Below are positions 1 through 6,279 of a stretch of 21,285 bases of DNA, one piece after another (the first letter of the stretch is position 1; every line of letters begins with the position of its first letter). The notes below the pieces were generated by a model. It ran no database searches, was not told the DNA's origin, and saw nothing but the letters and a program-made list of their open reading frames with translations. The DNA lies in contig JAZSGT010000016.1 of NCBI GenBank assembly GCA_045532865.1, positions 1-21,285 on the forward strand. The letters are read 5' to 3'. The DNA comes from RGIG4140 sp045532865 (GTDB lineage: Bacteria > Pseudomonadota > Alphaproteobacteria > CAAHEQ01 > UBA3637). Position numbers and translations under genes: made by a program.

Positions 1-43
1 TGCGCACTTGTTTTGTTCTAAATATAGAAAATATATTCTCAAC

Positions 44-207
44 CTATTTTAATACATTAGACAGAATACACCATCCTATTTGAACTGCCACCAAACCCAA
101 TACCCAATCTAATTTTTTTGAAACAAAAACAAACATCTTGAACCGTTTGAACCGTTCTTTAAAAATATCAATCACCTCACCCACTTTTTTAACTTAACAT
201 CTTCCAT
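44..207 (-). CDS. Possible small membrane protein read through a -1 frameshift (or decayed ORF)
   Basis: On the minus strand an ATG at 207 opens 11 codons (MEDVKLKKWVR) that end in TGA at 172. Inside them, at 190-184, the codons read TTA AAA AAG, which contains the slippery heptamer A-AAA-AAG. A -1 slip there enters an open frame from 184 to a TAG at 44 coding for 46 residues. The joined product would be 54 residues: a charged N-terminal half, then a hydrophobic segment near its end (LDWVLGLVAVQIGWCIL) and a short SNVLK tail, which looks like a single transmembrane helix. The same frame could instead start at GTG 184 or GTG 175 without any shift. No convincing Shine-Dalgarno is seen for any of these starts. 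The alternatives are a pseudogene with one lost A in a homopolymer, or chance. I do not recognise the protein. Confidence 0.3.
138..155. repeat. Tandem direct repeat, 2 x 9 bp
   Basis: TTGAACCGT occurs twice head to tail. In the minus-strand small ORF it encodes the RFKRFK stretch. It is too short to say more than that a local duplication is present. Confidence 0.5.
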
Positions 208-423
208 TTTTAAGTATTTTTAAGAAAATTAACCATTTCCACCTTATCAAAATAAAGGCTTCTTTTGCTCAAAAGTCTTTGTTTTCAAGACATCTAGGCA
301 TTTTTAAGTAGAATTTCACATCGATTTTCAGGCAAATCTTCTTTAATAATCGGTCAAATATACGAAAATTTTATTTAAATAGCCTCTCTAAAAGCTACTG
401 AAAAAATTCTGAGACATAAAATT
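208..423. other. Intergenic AT-rich stretch, no gene seen
   Basis: All frames are broken by frequent stops, and I see no tRNA-like cloverleaf, IS end or repeat array. The whole 1-320 region is markedly poor in G on the plus strand compared with C. This skew is what a minus-strand transcript or gene remnant would give, but nothing more specific can be read. Confidence 0.5.
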
Positions 424-460
424 ACAAAACCCATCATGAAATAAAAGAGATGGGTTTTGT
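424..460 (-). terminator. Rho-independent terminator of the 502-1080 gene
   Basis: There is a perfect 12-bp stem, ACAAAACCCATC (424-435) against GATGGGTTTTGT (449-460), with a 13-nt loop. On the minus strand it is followed by a T-rich run (AATTTTATG). It lies 40 nt past the stop codon of the minus-strand gene ending at 502. Confidence 0.8.
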
Positions 461-501
461 CCTAAATAAAGTATCTTTTTACGTTGAGACTTTGAGATAT
501 A

Positions 502-1080
502 TTATCTTGTATCTTCTTTATTTGTTGCTAAAGAAATAAATGCCCCAGACTTTTTAACTTCTTTTTTGTTCATAATAATTGTAGATAATGCAACAAAACT
601 CATAGCAATTTGTTTTGCTGCTGCTAAAACATTTTTTTGCGCCTCTGGATTATGAGGGTCTAATGCTTGCACAACAGATGCAAAAGGTGCATCTTTATCA
701 GTAGCATCAATCTTTGGAAGGTCAACTTTTGTCAAATTATCTTTCTTTTTAATATCCAACATAGGCACGACCAAACTTGTTAGCGTTTCAACAAAAGCTG
801 CTTTTTCCATTTTCGGCATTTTGTCTAATCCGTTTAAAAATGCTTGTGCTTGCTCGTCAGTAATGCTTGTTGGGATATTAAAAATATCACTTCCCTTTTC
901 TATACGTGGTAGATTGATTGATTTTAAAGTTTCTTCATCACGTTTTTTTGCCATATATTCAGCAAATTTTTGAACTCCGGCTTGAATACGTGGATCAGAC
1001 GCATCTAAATGATTTCCGTCATTAGATGAATCAAGCATTGGAATGTCAATTTCTGTTAAATCGTCTGTTTTTTGTGTCAT
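502..1080 (-). CDS. Unrecognised protein with three LPxID-like repeats
   Basis: The protein is 192 residues with no family I can name. The start is taken at the ATG at 1080, preceded by GGAG with 6-nt spacing. An ATG further upstream at 1128 falls inside the spacer of a consensus promoter (1120-1149) and so lies before the transcription start. The visible structure is a short motif occurring three times: LTEIDIPMLD near residue 8, LKSINLPRIE near 52 and LTKVDLPKID near 116, separated by acidic/lysine-rich linkers and helical segments. A helical, rather hydrophobic stretch (roughly residues 152-170, AAAKQIAMSFVALSTIIM) precedes a short polar tail. There is no signal peptide. The gene is monocistronic, with its own promoter and terminator, which suggests a well-expressed cytosolic or peripherally membrane-bound protein. 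Function is unknown. Confidence 0.75.
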   Translation of the reverse strand: MTQKTDDLTEIDIPMLDSSNDGNHLDASDPRIQAGVQKFAEYMAKKRDEETLKSINLPRIEKGSDIFNIPTSITDEQAQAFLNGLDKMPKMEKAAFVETLTSLVVPMLDIKKKDNLTKVDLPKIDATDKDAPFASVVQALDPHNPEAQKNVLAAAKQIAMSFVALSTIIMNKKEVKKSGAFISLATNKEDTR

Positions 1081-1119
1081 TTTTATCTCCGTAATTAATT
1101 GTTCAGCAATCACATTTTT

Positions 1120-1149
1120 ATTATACATCTCTCCTTTTTATTTTGTCAA
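1120..1149 (-). promoter_or_regulatory. Consensus sigma70 promoter for the 502-1080 gene
   Basis: On the minus strand TTGACA (1149-1144) is separated by 18 bp from TATAAT (1125-1120). Both hexamers match the consensus at every position. Predicted transcription starts near 1113, giving a leader of about 33 nt that still contains the GGAG of the 1080 start. Confidence 0.85.
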
Positions 1150-1158
1150 TAACTTTTA

Positions 1159-1167
1159 CCCCCCCCC
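1159..1167. repeat. C9/G9 homopolymer just upstream of a -35 box
   Basis: Nine consecutive C on the plus strand (G on the minus strand) end 9 bp upstream of the TTGACA of the promoter at 1120-1149. Such a tract is striking in this AT-rich sequence, and tracts of this type are prone to slipped-strand length change. Confidence 0.8.
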
Positions 1168-1212
1168 GAATATTTTTAATATCTATTTGATTTTAAATAC
1201 TTATTTTTTATA

Positions 1213-1247
1213 AAAAAAAGGGGTGTTATATTAACACTCCTTTTTTT
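1213..1247 (-). terminator. Rho-independent terminator after trxA
   Basis: A GC-containing stem (GGGGTGTTA 1220-1228 with TAACACTCC 1232-1240, one G-T pair) has a 3-nt loop and is extended by A7/T7 flanks, so it can work on both strands. It lies just past the trxA stop at 1265 on the minus strand. Confidence 0.9.
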
Positions 1248-1264
1248 GTTCTTTTTCAGATCTT

Positions 1265-1579
1265 TTAGAGATGACCTTTAATCCAAGAAACAAGTTCTGA
1301 TTTTAACATAGCGCCTATTTTACGATCAACTTCTTTCCCCCCTTTAAATAAAACCAATGTTGGAAGACTTTGAATATCAAACATATCAGGTGTTTTTGGC
1401 GCTTCATCAACATCTAATTTATAAATACCAACTTGACCAGCCATTTCATCTGCAATCTCAGCCACAATTGGCAACATTTGACGGCATGGACCACACCATG
1501 TTGCAAAAAAGTCAACCAAAACTAATTTTTCTGATTGCAAAACTGCTGTTTCAAAATTTGAATCGTTAATAATTTCCAT
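1265..1579 (-). CDS. trxA: Thioredoxin
   Basis: This is a 104-residue single-domain thioredoxin, the usual length for the family. It reduces protein disulfides in the cytoplasm and is itself recharged by thioredoxin reductase. The active site WCGPC sits at residues 28-32, with C29 as nucleophile and C32 as resolving cysteine. The conserved cis-proline is P73 in SLPT, and the buried aspartate is D23 in LVDFFATW. The ATG at 1579 has GGAG seven nt upstream. The gene stands alone: it has its own promoter (1613-1639) and terminator (1213-1247). In many alphaproteobacteria trxA follows addA directly; here addA lies about 10 kb away on the opposite strand and is followed by a different gene. Confidence 0.96.
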   Translation of the reverse strand: MEIINDSNFETAVLQSEKLVLVDFFATWCGPCRQMLPIVAEIADEMAGQVGIYKLDVDEAPKTPDMFDIQSLPTLVLFKGGKEVDRKIGAMLKSELVSWIKGHL

Positions 1580-1612
1580 TTGTTTCTCCTATTTCTTTCT
1601 TGATATTATTAA

Positions 1613-1639
1613 AGTATAAATTATTTTTGCCCCTGTCAA
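1613..1639 (-). promoter_or_regulatory. Probable trxA promoter
   Basis: On the minus strand TTGACA (1639-1634) and TATACT (1618-1613) are separated by 15 bp, shorter than the ideal 17. The site lies in the 75-bp gap between the ankyrin-like gene and trxA. Confidence 0.5.
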
Positions 1640-1654
1640 GACTTTTTCATGATC

Positions 1655-2485
1655 TTAGCCGTGTTCATTTTGAGACAAATCATTTAATTTCTTCATAAAT
1701 AAAGGACATGACTTTTCAAAACGAGTTCGCATATCTTTTTCCATATTCACTTTTTCTTGAACAAACCGTTGAGCATAATAAGCCAAATTATAACAAGCAC
1801 TGTTTTGGCTTAATATTGTTTGAATACCAACGCTTTCATTCCGTTCTGGCTTAATTTCACGTAATCTATCAGCGATCATTCCTTTTAAATCATTTCCATC
1901 AACTGTCGATAAACGAATAAAATCCTCTCTGGTTTCAAACAATGGGCTTAATTTTGCAATAATAACTCTTTTTGGTTTGCTTAATAACATTTTTGATGAA
2001 AAGGTTGCAATATTATTAACAATGTAATCAGCAACTGTTTTCCCAGATTTGTTTTTCAAATCAAAATCAACTCCTTGGGCTTTAAGAGCTGCAACAACTC
2101 TTGCATTCAAGGACCTTGTACCTAGCAAATAAAATCCAGCATGTTCCCCTTTTGCATTTGTTTTTGAAAAATCATAACCAGCTTTTGCCATTTCATCAAT
2201 CAATCTAGGAGAAAGACGTCCATATGATGAAAGATAATCTCCCATACGGTATTGTTCTGGATTTGATTTTTCATCCCCTAATGGCGCATTTAAATCACAA
2301 TGATGTTTTTTTAACAATTGGACCATTTCAAAATCAAAATTTGAGCGGCCAAGAAGCAATCTTAAAACCTTAACAACATCTTTTGGACGAAGTGGTTCAG
2401 ATGATTTGCCAAACACATGTTTGATTTCTTTAATATTGCCCGTGCGTAAAACACGGTTTAATTCTTTTGTTTCTTTTGATAACAT
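1655..2485 (-). CDS. Ankyrin-repeat-like protein
   Basis: The protein is 276 residues, cytosolic by appearance (no signal peptide or membrane segment). The N-terminal 160 residues read as three to four degenerate ankyrin units: the clearest is residues 125-157 (VVAALKAQGVDFDLKNKSGK plus VADYIV), preceded by weaker units around 52-90 and 91-123 with the same helix-helix-turn spacing (LIDEMAKAGYDFSKTNAKGE). The C-terminal 110 residues are helical, charged and not recognised. Ankyrin repeats bind proteins, so the role is likely a protein-protein adaptor; no enzyme motif is seen. The ATG at 2485 has a strong GGAGG seven nt upstream. The gene lies between tsaD and trxA, apparently with its own promoter and without a terminator before the trxA promoter. 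In host-associated bacteria ankyrin proteins are often secreted effectors, but nothing here proves that. Confidence 0.75.
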   Translation of the reverse strand: MLSKETKELNRVLRTGNIKEIKHVFGKSSEPLRPKDVVKVLRLLLGRSNFDFEMVQLLKKHHCDLNAPLGDEKSNPEQYRMGDYLSSYGRLSPRLIDEMAKAGYDFSKTNAKGEHAGFYLLGTRSLNARVVAALKAQGVDFDLKNKSGKTVADYIVNNIATFSSKMLLSKPKRVIIAKLSPLFETREDFIRLSTVDGNDLKGMIADRLREIKPERNESVGIQTILSQNSACYNLAYYAQRFVQEKVNMEKDMRTRFEKSCPLFMKKLNDLSQNEHG

Positions 2486-2520
2486 TTTATTCCTCCTTAA
2501 AAATGTACAACGTACTTTTT

Positions 2521-2549
2521 AATATAGCAAATGCCATCACAAAACACAA
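2521..2549 (-). promoter_or_regulatory. Possible promoter of the ankyrin-like gene
   Basis: On the minus strand TTGTGT (2549-2544), a 17-bp spacer and TATATT (2526-2521) fill the 81-bp gap after tsaD. The -35 match is poor. A small inverted repeat GTAC-GTT-GTAC lies immediately downstream (2502-2512) and could be an operator or chance. Confidence 0.4.
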
Positions 2550-2566
2550 CAAATTTTATCCCAAAA

Positions 2567-3601
2567 TTATTCTAATGTGTCTAAAGGCCATCGAGGACGT
2601 GCTTTAAAGTCAAATTGATCAAATTTTCCTTTTAAAAAACGTTCCATCCCTGCCCAAGCAATCATGACACCATTATCTGTACATAACCCAATCGGTGGGG
2701 CTGAAAACTTCAAATCATTTTTATCAGCCAACATTTGTAACATATTACGAACAGACATATTCGCAGCAACACCCCCAGCAACCACCATATCTTTTGCATC
2801 TGGGTAATTTTCTTTAAATACACGAATGGCATTTGTCAAGCGATCTTGCATTTGAGCCACAACAGCTTTTTGAAATGAGGCACAAATATCTTTTTTATCT
2901 TGCTCAGTAATCGTATCTAATTTTTCAATAGCAACTCTAACAGCTGTTTTCAATCCTGAAAAAGAAAAATCACACCCTTCTCTGCCCCTCATTGGAACTG
3001 GGAATTTGAAGCGTTTTTCATCTCCTTCTTTAGCTGCTTTTTCAACATTTGGCCCACCAGGGTATCCAACACCCAACATTTTTGCAACTTTATCAAAAGC
3101 TTCCCCAGCTGAATCATCAATTGTTCCACCAAGTTTTTTATATTTACCGACATCTTCAACAATCAAAACTTGACAATGTCCACCAGAGGTTAATAGCAAT
3201 AAATAGGGAAATTCAACTGGATGAGATAACCTTGCTGTTAATGAGTGCCCCTCTAAATGATTGACAGCAATAAATGGCAGATTATGGGCAAGCGCTATTG
3301 TTTTTGCTGTCATAACACCAACCAAAACGCCTCCAATAAGTCCAGGACCTCCTGCAACAGCCACAGCTGATAAATCTTCAAATTTCTTATTTGCTTTTTT
3401 CATTAACTCATTGATTAATAAATCACATTTTTCAAGATGTGCACGGGCGGCAATTTCAGGTACAACACCACCAAAACGGCGATGTTCATCATACTGCGAC
3501 CAAACAATTGACGCTAAAATTTCTTTTTTTTCATTCACCAATGCACAGGCCGTTTCATCACAGCTGCTTTCAATTCCTAAAATGATTTTTTCAGTCATCA
3601 T
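2567..3601 (-). CDS. tsaD: tRNA N6-adenosine threonylcarbamoyltransferase TsaD
   Basis: TsaD transfers the threonylcarbamoyl group from TC-AMP to A37 of ANN-decoding tRNAs, making t6A, in complex with TsaB and TsaE. The 344-residue length is normal. Visible motifs are the N-terminal IESSCDETACA (residues 10-20), the metal-binding H115 and H119 in NHLEGH, the nucleotide-binding GGT and DDSAGEAFDK (159-171), SFSGLKTA (213-220), VAGGVAANMSVR (274-285) and D309 in CTDNGVMIAW. Two consecutive ATG codons (3601 and 3598) are possible starts; AAGG lies 5 and 8 nt upstream respectively. The first overlaps the smr stop as ATGA, so translation is coupled to smr. It is the last gene of the timA-mltA-smr-tsaD run. 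Its partner gene tsaE lies at 6280 on the other strand. Confidence 0.97.
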   Translation of the reverse strand: MMTEKIILGIESSCDETACALVNEKKEILASIVWSQYDEHRRFGGVVPEIAARAHLEKCDLLINELMKKANKKFEDLSAVAVAGGPGLIGGVLVGVMTAKTIALAHNLPFIAVNHLEGHSLTARLSHPVEFPYLLLLTSGGHCQVLIVEDVGKYKKLGGTIDDSAGEAFDKVAKMLGVGYPGGPNVEKAAKEGDEKRFKFPVPMRGREGCDFSFSGLKTAVRVAIEKLDTITEQDKKDICASFQKAVVAQMQDRLTNAIRVFKENYPDAKDMVVAGGVAANMSVRNMLQMLADKNDLKFSAPPIGLCTDNGVMIAWAGMERFLKGKFDQFDFKARPRWPLDTLE

Positions 3602-4002
3602 TTTTTCCTTTTACTCTTTTTTAAATTAATCCGAACCGTCCCACCTGCATTAATCCAGTCATATGACGCTATTTTTTCTTTAAATACAGGCGTATCCAAC
3701 CAAAAGGGTATTTCTTTTTTTATTTTTCCTTCATCAAACAAACCCTTGCCCGTTATAATGGAAATTGTCTTTGTCCCCAGCAAATAATGAACTGTTACAA
3801 ATTTAAGCACACATTCATACGCCTCTTGCAATACCAACCCATGCAAATCAACAATATTTTGAATGATTCTTTCTGGCCGAGGTTTAATTTTGAGTCGTTT
3901 TACCGGTACATCATCTACTTTGATGTCTTCCTTTTTAGAAAGTGGCGTTACAGATTTTATCAGTTCATCCCAAGCCAACAAATCTTCTTTTGTTATAGTC
4001 AT
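3598..4002 (-). CDS. Smr/MutS2-domain protein
   Basis: The 134-residue protein consists of a short charged N-terminal arm and a C-terminal Smr domain, a fold found in nucleases acting on nucleic acids. The motifs are VDLHG (residues 51-55), the glycine loop ITGKG (83-87) and the closing GGTVRINL strand (120-127). In the usual domain the loop reads HGKG or TGKG, so this is a standard variant. I place the start at the ATG at 4002, one base after the mltA stop; an earlier in-frame ATG at 4041 would lie inside mltA and add a tail with no family resemblance. No clear Shine-Dalgarno is present, which fits reinitiation after mltA. The substrate is unknown; small alphaproteobacterial Smr proteins of this neighbourhood are not well characterised. 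Confidence 0.88.
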   Translation of the reverse strand: MTITKEDLLAWDELIKSVTPLSKKEDIKVDDVPVKRLKIKPRPERIIQNIVDLHGLVLQEAYECVLKFVTVHYLLGTKTISIITGKGLFDEGKIKKEIPFWLDTPVFKEKIASYDWINAGGTVRINLKKSKRKK

Positions 4003-4003
4003 C

Positions 4004-5035
4004 TTATTCTTTCGGTAATAATAAATAATAAGACCCAACACTTTTCATACGACCAGCTTTTGAAAAAGCAAGCTCTCCATGTCCCCAAAAGAAATCAGCC
4101 CTGATAGCGCCTTGAATAGCACTTCCAATATCTTGCGCAACAACCAGTCGTTGTAATTGAACTCCATCTGGGTCCTTTGTATTGAGCCACATAGGGGTAT
4201 GCATTGGAATAAAATTCTTATCCACAGCAACAGAACGCATCGGTGTTAAAACAACACCCCCTGCTCCATATGGTGAATCGCCTTTATTTTCCTTAAAAAA
4301 GATATAACGAGGGTTTTGAGCCATAATCTTTTTAGCCTTTTCAGGGTTTTCTTGCAACCATTTTTTCATCGCTGGCATTGAATAAAGAGTTGGCGCACCA
4401 TTTTTCTTAAGAAGTTGTCCCAATCCTTTAAATTCTCTGGAATTACTGCCTGCAAAACCAAGTTTAACTTCACCGGTTGGCGTAATCAATCTGCCAGACC
4501 CTTGAACGTGTAAAATGAACAATTCCACAGGGTCATTTGCCCAAGCAATAATGGGGGCATCAATACCATCTTCTTCAATATCTTCACGTTCTGGATATTT
4601 TTTCCCTTTTTTATATCCATCAGGTAAACCATAAATCGGCACTTGTGTCTTACTCACTTGATACCTAGTACCAGTCAACTCTGCTTCATAATACCCTGTC
4701 ATTGTCCCTGTTTTTGAACCATAAGAAATGACTTGATAAGGTCTGAGTGTTTGCTCAATATAAGCCTTAATTTGTGATGAAGAAGCGCCATTGTAACGGG
4801 GTAAATCACGACAAAATCTTCTAAACATAGGTGCTGGAGTTTTACAAGAATTCATTAAACTGGGCATAGCCATTGTCAAATCATCATTTTGCCAGCCAGG
4901 CAAATCATCAAATGAGAGCTGTTTTAATTTAAAAGATCTACCTTGTGATAAAGAATGTGTTGATGTGCATCCAGCAATAATTAATGATAAAGCAAAAACC
5001 AAGGGTCCTAATGTACGAAAATCTTTTTTAGCCAT
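4004..5035 (-). CDS. mltA: Membrane-bound lytic murein transglycosylase A (lipoprotein)
   Basis: MltA cleaves the MurNAc-GlcNAc bond of peptidoglycan, leaving 1,6-anhydroMurNAc ends. The protein is 343 residues. An N-terminal signal (residues 1-22) ends in the lipobox I-A-G-C23, so it is a lipoprotein processed by LspA. The MltA domain follows: TGYYEAEL (113-120), the VQGSGRL segment (177-183), SPYGAGGVVLT (254-264) and the C-terminal 3D barrel with D302-IGSAIQG and RADFFWGHG (312-320), which carries the conserved catalytic aspartate of the family. The chosen ATG at 5035 has GGAG seven nt upstream and overlaps the timA stop by 8 nt; an ATG at 5059 would place eight extra residues before the signal. 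It sits in the timA-mltA-smr order common in alphaproteobacteria. Its products would feed the recycling kinase at 6703. Confidence 0.95.
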   Translation of the reverse strand: MAKKDFRTLGPLVFALSLIIAGCTSTHSLSQGRSFKLKQLSFDDLPGWQNDDLTMAMPSLMNSCKTPAPMFRRFCRDLPRYNGASSSQIKAYIEQTLRPYQVISYGSKTGTMTGYYEAELTGTRYQVSKTQVPIYGLPDGYKKGKKYPEREDIEEDGIDAPIIAWANDPVELFILHVQGSGRLITPTGEVKLGFAGSNSREFKGLGQLLKKNGAPTLYSMPAMKKWLQENPEKAKKIMAQNPRYIFFKENKGDSPYGAGGVVLTPMRSVAVDKNFIPMHTPMWLNTKDPDGVQLQRLVVAQDIGSAIQGAIRADFFWGHGELAFSKAGRMKSVGSYYLLLPKE

Positions 5036-5624
5036 AGATTTCTCCACTTTTTGTAGCACTCACAACCCACTTTGTACGACCTTTTTTTCTAAATGTCCAA
5101 GTATCTGTTACCGTGGCAACACTCATTTCATCCCCTTCAATAACATTTCCTTCAGCATCTTTTAATAAGTTGATTTGTTCTGTTACAAATTGAACTGTTA
5201 CTTCTTCTTTTTGCACAGAAGTATTTAAAATTTTAACAGAATCAAAACAAATCAATGAAAAATCTACAACATGCTTATTTTCTTTTCTTTTATTAATTTC
5301 CCCCTCAAATGCAGAATAAATATCTGGCATTAAAAGATTTTTAATTTTTGAAATATCCCCTTTTGTAAAAGCATCAACAATCATTTGAAAAGACATCTTA
5401 GCATTTGCAATAAAATTTTCTTCACTTAATTCTTTTTTAAATTTGTGTGAATTGTCAATTAAACGCATTTCAATAACTTCGCCTGTTTGTTCAGATACAA
5501 AACGGATTTTATGCGCAGGAGTTGTTGGTTTCCTCTTCCTTGAAGCGCCTTTTTCAGGTGATCTAAAAAGCATATATGCCAAAACAACAACAATTCCTGT
5601 TAAAATAATATTTTCAAAAGACAT
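5028..5624 (-). CDS. timA: Tim44/TimA-like inner-membrane protein
   Basis: The 198-residue protein has an N-terminal transmembrane anchor (residues 4-20, IILTGIVVVLAYMLF), a basic linker (27-40) and a Tim44-like domain (about 70-195: FIANAKMSFQMIVDAF near the start and TWTFRKKGRTKWVVSAT near the end). Bacterial TimA resembles the mitochondrial import factor Tim44 and is an inner-membrane protein of alphaproteobacteria; its exact partner is not settled. It is somewhat short for the family. The ATG at 5624 follows AAAGGA with a rather long spacing of about 10 nt. It is the first gene of the leftward operon with mltA, smr and tsaD, divergent from secB. The fxsA gene sometimes found in this neighbourhood is absent. 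Confidence 0.88.
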   Translation of the reverse strand: MSFENIILTGIVVVLAYMLFRSPEKGASRKRKPTTPAHKIRFVSEQTGEVIEMRLIDNSHKFKKELSEENFIANAKMSFQMIVDAFTKGDISKIKNLLMPDIYSAFEGEINKRKENKHVVDFSLICFDSVKILNTSVQKEEVTVQFVTEQINLLKDAEGNVIEGDEMSVATVTDTWTFRKKGRTKWVVSATKSGEIYG

Positions 5625-5675
5625 TTCACATTTTCCTTTACATATATAAAAAACAATTGTATAAACAATTTTTGT

Positions 5676-5705
5676 AGTATAACTCTAATTATAGTTTTTT
5701 TTCAA
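5676..5705 (-). promoter_or_regulatory. Probable promoter of the timA-mltA-smr-tsaD operon
   Basis: On the minus strand TTGAAA (5705-5700), an 18-bp spacer and TATACT (5681-5676) predict a start near 5669 and a leader of about 45 nt. It overlaps the region that must also drive secB in the other direction. Confidence 0.55.
5690..5695 (+). promoter_or_regulatory. Possible secB -10 box
   Basis: TATAGT matches five of six positions of the -10 consensus and lies 25 nt before the secB ATG. No good -35 is seen. An alternative pair is TTGTAT at 5657 with TATAAC at 5678 (15-bp spacer). Confidence 0.35.
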
Positions 5706-5719
5706 GAGGATTTTTTAAA

Positions 5720-6193
5720 ATGACAGAAAATGCATCTCAAAATGTGCCAAACATTCAAATAAATGCTCAATATATCAAAGATTTATCATTTGAAGCACCT
5801 TTATTGCCTCAAATTTTAACTGAAATCACAGCAGCACCTGCTATTTCAGTGAATGTTGATATTCAAGTTAATAAAACAAACCAAGAAAATGTCTTCACAG
5901 TTGATTTAGTTGCAAAAGCAGCAGCTCAAACAAGTGATACACAAAAAGCTTTATTCATCTGTGAATTAACATACGGCGCTATGGTTACGCTTAATGTGCC
6001 AAAAGAACACACTGAGCCTGTATTATTGGTCGAAGTTCCTCATTTGTTATTCCCATATGCTCGTGCAATCATTGCCAATACAACAAGAGAAGCTGGGTTC
6101 CCACCTTTACAAATCAATCCTATTGATTTTGCAGGACTTTACCAAGCAAAAATTCAACAACTTCAAGCACAACAAGCTGAAGGGAAGAAATAA
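5720..6193 (+). CDS. secB: Protein-export chaperone SecB
   Basis: SecB is a homotetrameric cytosolic chaperone that keeps presecretory proteins unfolded and hands them to SecA. The 157-residue length is standard. Family features are the N-terminal INAQYIKDLSFEAP (14-27), the central strand region with VDIQVNKT (45-52), and the strongly conserved EVPHLLFPYAR (107-117) followed by GFPPLQINPIDF (128-139), which form the dimer interface and SecA contact area. The C-terminal tail is Gln/Lys-rich (LQAQQAEGKK). The ATG at 5720 is preceded by AGAGGA with a 9-nt gap. The gene is monocistronic: divergent from timA and closed by the hairpin at 6209-6245. This divergent secB/timA arrangement is a common alphaproteobacterial one. 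Confidence 0.97.
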   Translation: MTENASQNVPNIQINAQYIKDLSFEAPLLPQILTEITAAPAISVNVDIQVNKTNQENVFTVDLVAKAAAQTSDTQKALFICELTYGAMVTLNVPKEHTEPVLLVEVPHLLFPYARAIIANTTREAGFPPLQINPIDFAGLYQAKIQQLQAQQAEGKK

Positions 6194-6208
6194 ATTATTT
6201 TTTTCTAT

Positions 6209-6245
6209 AAAAAAGACAAAAAAGGTTGCTTTTTTGTCTTTTTTT
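6209..6245 (+). terminator. Rho-independent terminator after secB
   Basis: AAAAAAGACAAAAAAG (6209-6224) pairs perfectly with the complementary CTTTTTTGTCTTTTTT (6229-6244) around the loop GTTG, and T residues follow. It separates secB from the tsaE operon. Confidence 0.9.
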
Positions 6246-6262
6246 GTTTTATGATAATCTAA

Positions 6263-6268
6263 TATAAT
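6263..6268 (+). promoter_or_regulatory. Possible -10 box of the tsaE operon
   Basis: A perfect TATAAT lies 11 nt before the tsaE ATG, and a second candidate (GATAAT, 6253-6258) lies 10 nt further upstream. The first would start transcription within or after the GGGAAG ribosome site, so the second may be the real one. No clear -35 is seen. Confidence 0.35.
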
Positions 6269-6279
6269 AAGGGAAGATA

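Noticed and set aside
424..460. Hairpin considered as an attachment site or small RNA
   Set aside because: A perfect stem followed by T on the minus strand and its place after a stop codon are fully explained by a terminator.
3598..4041. Longer smr reading starting at ATG 4041
   Set aside because: The extra 13 residues lie over the mltA C-terminus and have no place in the Smr fold; ATG 4002 directly after the mltA stop fits better.
4045..4230. Minus-strand frame of 61 codons inside mltA
   Set aside because: It is a shadow in another frame of the conserved 3D-barrel region of mltA; no ribosome site and no family resemblance.
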